Shown piece after piece: positions 23,227 to 29,772 of a stretch of 29,772 nucleotides of DNA (within the stretch, counting starts at the first letter, position 1; every line of letters begins with the position of its first letter). The notes beneath the pieces were generated by a model, which searched no databases, was not told the DNA's origin, and was given only the letters and a program-made list of their open reading frames with translations. Location: positions 11,812 through 41,583 of the forward strand of contig JBBBWG010033418.1 in the NCBI GenBank assembly GCA_037176905.1, given 5' to 3'. This DNA is from Azolla pinnata (taxonomy: Eukaryota; Streptophyta; Polypodiopsida; Salviniales; Salviniaceae). The translations under genes and the position numbers were made by a program.

Positions 23227-23699
23227 TTCAGTGCTCAATCTTCTAAGTGGTGCTTTAACCACAACACTCGAAAGGTGTATAACAACCTTCCGGTATGTCA
23301 TCAAAAATCTTCCTCGGACCATTTTCTATATGCGACGACGGGGCAAGCGGAGAGCAGACGATATCCATATTTCTACTTCGCCTTGGATTTGCATATTTCT
23401 ACATTGTCTTCAAGCCCCCATGCACTTTGGCGCGCAATGAGGCGGCTTCAATCCCTAGCGCTTGTGCGATGATCGATCGATCGATCGGGGTAAGGGCTCC
23501 ACAAGAGCTCAGACTCTCGTATTCGTTATCGGATCGTGGCTGAATGCGATTTATAACGGTGCACCGTTTCCGCGGTATCGAATCCAAGCATTCAAAGGTT
23601 TGAATATAATCGTAACCTAATATTCCCGACACGTGCTTTCCATTTCGCCTGGATTCGAACCCAAGACCCCCTTTGATGACCCCATGCATGCCATGCAGG
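23227..23699. other. unassigned stretch with a B-box-like motif
   Basis: No gene is supported. A (GATC)n run lies at about 23471-23487. The minus strand reads GGTTCGAATCC at 23661-23651, again an RNA polymerase III B-box match without a surrounding tRNA. A CATGCATGCCATGCAGGGCATG stretch follows and leads into the large repeat island. Confidence 0.4.
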
Positions 23700-25595
23700 G
23701 CATGGTGGCGATGGTGGCGATGGTGGCGATGGTGATGAGGGTGGCGATGGTGATGATGGTGGCGATGGTGATGATGGTGGCGATAATGACGATGGTGACG
23801 ATGGTGGCGATAATGACGATGGTGACGATGGTGGCGATGGTGGCGATGGTGGCGATGGTGACGATGGCGATGGTGGCGATGGTGGCGATGGTGACGATGG
23901 TGAGCATGTTATCAGTGATGATCTGCTTCTGCTTCTGCTTCTGCTTCTGCTTCTGCTTCTTCCATCGCCATCGCCATCGCCATCGCCATCGCCATCGCCT
24001 GCTGCTGCTTCAGCCTCTTCTTCTTCAAATGCTTCTTGCGGTTCCTGCCATAGCCACCACCACCTGCTGCTGCTGTTGCTCCAGCCGCCATCGCCACAGC
24101 ACAGGGCTCCTCGCCTGAAGCTTGCGGGCATGGAGCTTCCTCTGTATTGCAGGGCGATGGCGATGGCGAGGGCGAGGGCGAGGGCGATGGCGACGCTGTG
24201 CAGGCATCACCATCGCCGCCACCATCATCATCCGCAGGAGCAGGAGCAGCAGAGGCGGCGCCGGCATCATCATCATCACCATCGCCTGCATCAGCATCAG
24301 CATCGCCATCACCATCGCTATCGCCATCGCCAGCATCAGCATCAGCATCAGCATCAGCATCGCCATCGCCATCTCCACCATCGCCATCGCCATCGCCATC
24401 GCCATCGCCATCTTCATCTTCATCTTCATCTTCATCTTCTTCACCGTCGTGTCCTCCGCCATCGCCACCGCCATCGTCAGCTGGCCTCGTCTTCTTCTTG
24501 GCGCCGCAGCAGCTGCAGGCGGCCTCAGCTGCAGCTCCCCCGCCTTTGATCATCACCGGACGCCATAGCCACGCTGTGCTGCGGCTAAGCTCCGAGCTCT
24601 TCCTGCTGCTGCTGCTAGCCATGGCGACGAGGCCCTTAGATACCCAAGCCCTCCTCGCGACTATCCGCTCCTTCTTCGTCTCCTTCCTCCGAGTCTTCGT
24701 AGCGAAACTGCAGCTGCCATGGCGTAGGGCAAAGTCCCTCCATCCGCAGCAGCAGCAGCAATCTGTTGCGGCGCAAGACGAAGACGAAGAAGACGAAGAC
24801 AGCCAACGAGAACGAGAAGAAGAGGGACAAGAAGAGGAGGACGTACGCAGAGCACTGCGATTCGGAGCTGCGAGATCATCTGCAGGCGGGTGCCGCGAGG
24901 TGATCATCATACGAGCTCGCGGCCGCTGCTGCGGCTGCCTGTCATGGCGATGGCGATGGCGATGGCGATATTGGCGATGCTGGTGATGGTGATCATGGAC
25001 GACGTGCAGGGAAGGAACGCCACGATCCCCGACCTGTGCAAGAAGCTCTGAATGACGCAGCGGAGCATGATTCAGAGGACGGTGGTGATGAAGACGATGG
25101 AGACGATGAAGGCGATGAAGATGAAGATGATGGTGAGGAGGAGGAGGAGGACTGATCCGCTGCAGGCGCGACGGGCCGACTTCTGCTGCAGGAGGCGGCG
25201 ATGGCGATGGCGGTAATTCTACCGCGAGGGAAGCAGCAGCGGCGGCGGCGGCGGCAGAAGCAGCAGAAGCTGCTGCCGCTGCTGCTGCATGAGCGGCGAG
25301 GATCCAAGCAATACACAGCGATGGCGATGGCGATGGCGATGGCGATGGCGATGATGAAGATGGCGGCGCCTCTGCAGCGGCAGCTGCAGCCGAAGCTGCA
25401 GTACTACCGGCCTTTTCTGCTTCCATGGCTCTCGTTTCTACAGCGGCAGAAGCCGAGCGATGGCGATGGCGATGGCGATGGCGATGGCGATGGCGATGGA
25501 GACCTGCAGACAGAAGAAGAAGACGAAGAAGAAGAAGAAGAAGAAGATGAAGAAGAAGACGACGAAGAAGACGACGAAGAAGACGACGACGTTTC
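23700..25595. repeat. ~1.9-kb island of 3-, 6- and 9-bp repeats (GGTGGCGAT, CATCGC/GATGGC, CTTCTG, GAAGAC)
   Basis: Sub-blocks are a 9-bp GGTGGCGAT / GGTGATGAT / AATGACGAT array (about 23704-23905), (CTTCTG)n (23932-23960), (CATCGC)n (23962-23999), GCGATG/GCGAGG (24154-24196), a CATCGC/CATCAG/CATCTT block (24290-24450), and GATGGC runs at about 24943-24972, 25320-25352 and 25458-25498. A GAAGAC/GACGAC tail follows (25510-25590). The hexamer appears in one orientation on the left and the opposite on the right. All units are multiples of three without stops, so long frames stay open on both strands, including one of 591 codons on the minus strand that lacks an ATG start at its head. I treat the island as a repeat, not as coding. 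Confidence 0.85.
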
Positions 25596-25738
25596 GAAAT
25601 TAATAATAAAAACCAAAATAATGAAAAACAAAAGGGAGAATTAATTCTAAATATCACATTTTCAATACTCCAACAAAACCAGAACAAAACAATTCAGGAA
25701 TTACAAATTAACACCTGCTCTTTATCTTAATCTTCCGG

Positions 25739-25815
25739 TTTAATTCCCGTTTAAAGTATCGAGTTAATTTAATTAAGTCTATTCCCGTTTAATTCCCGTT
25801 TAATTCCCGTCTACT
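25739..25815. repeat. TTTAATTCCCG 11-bp tandem repeat
   Basis: Three adjacent near-perfect units occur at about 25781-25811. A further partial copy lies at 25739-25752 (TTTAATTCCCGTTTAA) across an AT-rich spacer. Confidence 0.7.
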
Positions 25816-25844
25816 CCTAATTATCGCTTCCCACTAATTTGATC

Positions 25845-26375
25845 CCGATTGATTCCCCTCACTGCATTCGATTCGCAACAGTCGGTCATTATTAGAATCG
25901 AATTTATTCTCGCTGCGTTCGATTAGCAACAGCCGGTCATTTTTAGAATCGAAATTATCGGTGAACAGCGATCATCGGTCATTTGAGCGTTAATCGATCA
26001 ATTGATTTTATGCTGCTCGAACACCCGATTATTTGATTTACTGTTAATCGATTAACCGAGCGTTATCCCTTGAACCTGCACGCTGATTTATAATTTTGTT
26101 TTGTTTTGCCAGGCGTTAAAATGTAATTTATAATTTTGTTATGCGTTTTTCTGGTAATCTTTCCGATAAAAGTTACAAAAAATCTCAATATTATTATTGT
26201 TAAGTATTATGCAGAAGAAAACAATAGATCAATCCCCTTACTGCATTCGATTAACAGAGGTTAGTAATTTCAAATTCTGATTAATCGGGCGTCGATTTTC
26301 TGCTGGGAGAATCTGTAATTTCTAATTTTTTGCAGGCATCGAATCGTACTTAATAATTTTGTTGTGCATTCTTTC
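25845..26375. repeat. nested diverged duplications (CTGCATTCGATT family)
   Basis: A ~51-bp unit is tandemly duplicated. CTGC(A/G)TTCGATT, then GCAACAG(T/C)CGGTCATT and TTAGAATCGAA, occur from 25862 and again from 25913. A third CTGCATTCGATT occurs at 26241, preceded by the same GAT(T/C)(G/A)ATCCCC-like lead seen at 25845, so a larger unit of about 380 bp is also duplicated. TAATTTTGTT recurs at 26091, 26131 and 26353. No gene was seen. Confidence 0.6.
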
Positions 26376-26401
26376 GGTAGCCTTCCCTAAAGAACAATAA
26401 G

Positions 26402-26421
26402 CCCTAAACCCTAAACCCTAA
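26402..26421 (-). repeat. short CCCTAAA run (telomere-type, also a telo-box)
   Basis: Nearly three perfect CCCTAAA units stand in tandem. The orientation is opposite to the TTTAGGG cluster at 23085-23226, so the two face each other across the repeat island. It also contains AAACCCTAA and could be a promoter telo-box, but no gene follows that I can support. Confidence 0.7.
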
Positions 26422-26449
26422 TAAATACATTCGTCTATAGGAATCAAGA

Positions 26450-27316
26450 AAAACGATAAACCTTGAACTGTAAACGCTTGAAGGGCAACTGCAGGTCATT
26501 ATGTAGTGGTCCCAGTGCTAAACACGAGTGTTTTTAATGGTTATGCGATTGCAGAGAGCAACTTCGATAAATCGTCGACAGAAACCCACAGAATCCGAGG
26601 AAAGACAACGCAAGGCATCATGCGCTCGAGTCTGAAACGGCTCATTGGACTCAGAGCCCTGAACAGATCCCCCCGATTCAGGACAACAGTGTCCCCATAA
26701 GAGGTTTCACCATGTGCCAGTTTGTCCGAATCGAACCTCTTTCTTTCTCGCAGGCGTAAAAATATTAGAATTTTTTTTTCTTCTGTAATGAGATGCAGAT
26801 CTTTGCAGCTTCACGAAACAGGATCGTGGCCAGGGGGCATCCAGAAAGCCGAGCTTTGCGTTCTTGCCTCTTCTTCGCATGCCACGACTGGAATTGTTAA
26901 TAACAGTGCCCCATGATCTGTTGAGCTCTCGGTAGGTAGAGTGTCGAGAGAGGCACTGCTCACTTATACAAAGAAAGAGTAATGCTAAAAAAGGTTTATG
27001 AGCAAGAGATACCTTTTCCTTATTACATAGTCATGTGATAGGAAGCGGAAATAGCCATTTTGGTGGAACATATTCTTTTATCTAACGTGATAAAATCATA
27101 TTTTGTCTGATAGAATCCAAACTTAAGTTGATGTCGTCGCATTATTTGAGATGCTCCCTTCATAGCTCCATATTGTTCATTTAGAAACACAGACTATATA
27201 TCTGTCATGTACTCCCATTATTGTAACAAGAGTCGGAGGGAAGAAGTGAAACACGTTGAAAAACCTGTTATAAAAGCATGCCTTCCATATTTGTCACATG
27301 GTTTGAGAGCATAAAA
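26450..27316. other. unassigned sequence, nothing recognised
   Basis: Two open frames of 64 codons at 26506-26916 show no known domain, and the first begins at GTG, not ATG. No RNA gene or clear repeat was noticed. AT content rises toward the right. Confidence 0.4.
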
Positions 27317-27460
27317 TTCCATAACTCTAATCTTTAATCGGATACGAATATGTTGTTTGAAGATGTCTCGTCATTAGTTATGCATACGAACCCATAACTC
27401 TAATCGTTTATCGCGTACAAATATGTTGCTTGAGGATATCTCGTCATTAGTTATGAACGG
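27317..27460. repeat. 73-bp tandem duplication
   Basis: Two copies, starting near 27317 and 27390, share CCATAACTCTAATC, then TATCG or ATCGG, AATATGTTG, TTGA(A/G)GAT and TCTCGTCATTAGTTATG, with about a dozen differences. The function is unknown and no open frame is preserved. Confidence 0.75.
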
Positions 27461-27489
27461 GTGCCAAAGGGGTTACAATCTCGAAGTGG

Positions 27490-27514
27490 ATATATATATA
27501 TATATATATATATA
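27490..27514. repeat. (AT)n microsatellite
   Basis: About twelve perfect AT dinucleotides follow GAAGTGG and precede AAATACA. Confidence 0.95.
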
Positions 27515-27524
27515 AATACAATCG

Positions 27525-28110
27525 TTGACGATGCACTCCTTGCTTCGTCAACGATCAGGCAATAAACGGATCGATCGTGCTGCGGATGGCATCCCATGCA
27601 TCGATCGAATTCGAGAGGAAGTAACTACGCGAGTCAAGCGGTTAGCGCCATCGCCATTTGTGGGGCAGCTTGTGGCTGCCTGGCTCCGCCCTCTTCCAGC
27701 GTGTGCTCCAAAGTTGTCGAAGACACAGAGACAAGACTGAGAGACCTCTGAGAAAGACTATAAGAGCAAAGAGGAAAAGGCAAAAAACAAAAGAAGAGAT
27801 TTGTCTTGTGTGCTCAATGTTCTGCATTTGTGCCTCTGTGTTAGTCGGTGTTGTTGGTGTGTCCGTGACAGTTGCCCGTGTGATCCAGATTTTGTCTGTA
27901 AGTCGCGTTGACGAGTGCTCCGATGGCACTTAATGCGAGCTAGGGGAGCGAGTTAATCGAGTGTCGCTTTCAGTACCGGTGCCCTTGACCCCGAATGAAT
28001 AACTGGTGTCATCGATCGGCATCAGCAGCGGTATCATCGCGCTCCTTCTGGCGCAGACAGGGACCGATCCACCAACCCCCTCCCCTGATTGTCAAGTCTA
28101 ATTCGATCTA
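27525..28110. other. unassigned GC-balanced sequence
   Basis: Short frames at 27525-27740 and on both strands near 27650-27930 match nothing I recognise. Base composition differs from the AT-rich flanks. Palindromic CGATCG and ATCGAT words are frequent (27570-27606). No terminal repeats, tRNA or splice structure was found. Confidence 0.35.
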
Positions 28111-28197
28111 ACTGTCATGTCAGTTGACGCTCCGCAGAGCAGAAGAACAAGCAGATCTGGCGCATGGGCACTGCAGTTTCTGGTGCAGGAATGACTC

Positions 28198-28300
28198 TAT
28201 CTCCTCCTCCTCCTCCTACTCCTCTGATGATGATGATGATGATGATGGTGATGACAACGATGATGATAGTGGTGATTGTGAGGATGATGTCGTTGATGGT
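28198..28300. repeat. TCC and GAT triplet microsatellites
   Basis: A (TCC)n run (about 28200-28218) passes into (GAT)n (about 28225-28275) with interruptions. The 195-codon open frame that spans it (28124-28711) begins at TTG, is serine- and aspartate-rich only because of these runs, and then crosses a 162-bp tandem duplication. I do not annotate it as a gene. Confidence 0.8.
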
Positions 28301-28399
28301 TGCAGTGGTACGCAGAGAGAATGTCATCAAACCTGCAAAAGCAATCCCGCGTCACAACCTCCCCTCTCTCACTGCTTCCTCGGCCCCCGGCTTCTCTGC

Positions 28400-28854
28400 C
28401 TTTTAGGCGAGCCAAAAGAGGAGTCGAATCTGAACGAATCGGGACTCAAGCATGCATTGCCCGGGTTGCAGAAGATGAAAGAACGGGAGGATATATCGGC
28501 AGATGGGGAACGAGATCTGGTTTTGGTTGGTGTGCTCGAAACGGAGAACTGGAAGAGTAGAAATGCCAATATATGCCCATTTGTGTACAGAGATCGGATG
28601 CGGGTTCGATTTGCCAGGTTTTGGGAGAAGAATGCGCGTACTGAAACTGCAGGTTCTGCCCATTCATTCCCAGATTCGAATCGCCTTCAATTCGCGGAGC
28701 AGCAAGCTTGACAGAAGCAGATCTAGGAATGCAAATATGCCCATTTGTACAGAGAGATCGGATGGACTCGGTTTGCCAGGTTTGGGCCGAGAGAATGTGT
28801 GCAGAGAACTGCAGTTTCTGCTCGTTCGTTCATTCGCGGATTCGAATCGGATGA
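28400..28854. repeat. 162-bp tandem duplication with a possible older third unit
   Basis: TATGCCCATTTGT occurs at 28572 and 28736, TTGCCAGGTTT at 28611 and 28772, AACTGCAG at 28645 and 28807, and a GATTCGAATCG motif follows in both. Offsets are 161-164 bp. A weaker, more diverged unit may precede them (GGGACTCAAGCATGCATTGC near 28440, then CCGGGTTGCAGAAGATG). Confidence 0.75.
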
Positions 28855-28952
28855 TTGCATCGATCCGCAAATCGGCAGCGGATCGAGTCTATGCATTGCA
28901 TCGATCCGCAAATCGGCAGCGGATCGAGTGTATGCATTGCATCGATGCAATG
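28855..28952. repeat. 41-bp direct repeat ending in an 18-bp perfect palindrome
   Basis: TTGCATCGATCCGCAAATCG starts at 28855 and again at 28896, the units being identical over nearly all 41 bases. A third TTGCATCGAT starts at 28937 and there becomes the palindrome CATTGCATCGATGCAATG (28935-28952). The near-identity implies a recent duplication. Confidence 0.9.
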
Positions 28953-28959
28953 TAAGACC

Positions 28960-29772
28960 TGGAACTTGAGAGCAGAAGAAGCAGCTCTTAGCCATTTCTG
29001 CTTCTGCAGAACAAGAAAAATTGAAGAAGAACAAATACTGAAGAAGAACAAACACTGAAGAACAAAAACTGAAGAAGAAGAAGAAGAGAAGAAATGAAGA
29101 GAAAGTCAAAGTCGGGGGGGAAAATCTCCCAAAAAAATAAAAAAATAAAAAAAATGAAATTCGGGATAAAAGTCGAATTAAAAAAAAACATATCCTATCG
29201 TTTTTTTTCAAGGTTTTATTTTGTTTCTCCCTAAAAAAATAAATGGATAAATTATCTCTAAATTCGGGATGAAAATTGCTGTCTATTTCTTTTTTGTTTT
29301 TTCCCCTTAAAAAAATAAAAAAATAAAAAAAATAAAAAAATTATAAATTGTTTTTGCTGTCCCGCTGCTTGTTATTTATGATTACGTTCATTTCGCTTTT
29401 TATTATTTTATTTATTTGTGCTGGAAATTTCCCCTGTTTTGAAAAACAAAACAAACATTAAAAAAGAAAAGAAAAGGCGAGTAAATAAATCGCTTCGGAA
29501 AAAAAGGAAAAATAGGAGAAAACGACTTTTTTTTTGGTTTTTTGTTTTTGTATTTTGCGGAAAAATAAATAGAGGAGCGAGTTCAAATAAGAGAGATGGT
29601 GACGAGAAATAAATAAATGAGCAAAAAATAAATAAATAAATAAGTAAGCAAGTAAATAAAATAAATAAATAAATAAACAGACATAAACAAATAAATGGAT
29701 AAATGACTGAATAAATGAATAAATGAATAAGTGAATGAATAAATGAATAAATGAATAAATAAATGAATAAAT
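28960..29772. repeat. AT-rich low-complexity tail, AAATAAAT / GAATAAAT
   Basis: GAAGAAGAACAAA-type purine runs (28975-29100) give way to poly-A and poly-T stretches with AAAAAATAAA words (29130-29340). A long (A)AATAAATGAAT array then extends from about 29600 to the window edge. No gene or RNA was seen. Confidence 0.8.

Noticed and set aside
23912-25687. 591-codon open frame on the minus strand
   Set aside because: It begins at TTG, consists almost wholly of Asp-Gly, Asp-Ala, Ser-Pro, Arg-Leu and Ala runs dictated by hexamers, and overlaps equally open frames on the plus strand. No domain is visible.
27250-28080. Possible LTR-like or other mobile-element fragment, from the TATAAAAG-like word and compositional change
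   Set aside because: No terminal repeats, target-site duplication, primer-binding site or coding domain could be seen.
28124-28711. 195-codon plus-strand frame with a Ser/Asp-rich part
   Set aside because: It starts at TTG, its composition comes from TCC/GAT microsatellites, and it runs through a non-coding tandem duplication.

Overview
The window is nuclear DNA from a land plant. The evidence is a PLS-class pentatricopeptide repeat (PPR) protein, two intron-rich nuclear genes of plant type (an Era-like organellar GTPase and a PLAA/DOA1 homologue), plant telomere-type TTTAGGG motifs and telo-boxes. The style of the PPR protein suggests a fern, but that lineage call is inference.

Layout. Bases 1-2100 are diverged tandem repeats followed by a microsatellite-rich, promoter-like stretch with a telo-box and a perfect 38-bp palindrome. 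Bases 2118-3176 hold a probable small multi-exon gene of unknown function, with a second possible last exon at 3478-3573. Bases 3628-5175 encode an intronless 515-aa E-subclass PPR protein (+ strand), followed by a short E2-like relic. It converges on the GTPase gene (- strand, 10637 down to 6486; nine exons, 492 aa), which I reconstructed exon by exon with all splice phases agreeing. Upstream of the GTPase start is a 1.4-kb divergent intergenic region made mostly of a GATCGATC-rich minisatellite and a ~630-bp CATGCATG/CATACATA/ACGTACGT array. The PLAA/DOA1-like gene starts at 12018 (+ strand; 22 exons, 768 aa, stop at 22042). Again all splice phases agree and all expected domains are present: seven WD40 blades, PFU and PUL.

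From about 22.1 kb to the end I support no gene. This part is accessory DNA. It contains degenerate TTTAGGG motifs, a ~1.9-kb island of 3-, 6- and 9-bp repeats that is free of stops over long stretches on both strands, and 11-bp and ~51-bp tandem units. It also contains a short CCCTAAA run, 73-bp, 162-bp and 41-bp tandem duplications, and an AT-rich AAATAAAT/GAATAAAT tail.

The three recognised genes do not form a pathway. The PPR protein (organellar RNA processing) and the GTPase (organellar small-subunit assembly) both act in organelles. PLAA works with CDC48/p97 in ubiquitin handling. The most specific new observations are a 72-nt stop-free intron inside the KH domain of the GTPase, the PPR tail relic, the dense CATGCA arrays and palindrome next to gene starts, and the large bidirectional hexamer island. 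I saw no convincing undescribed biological system.
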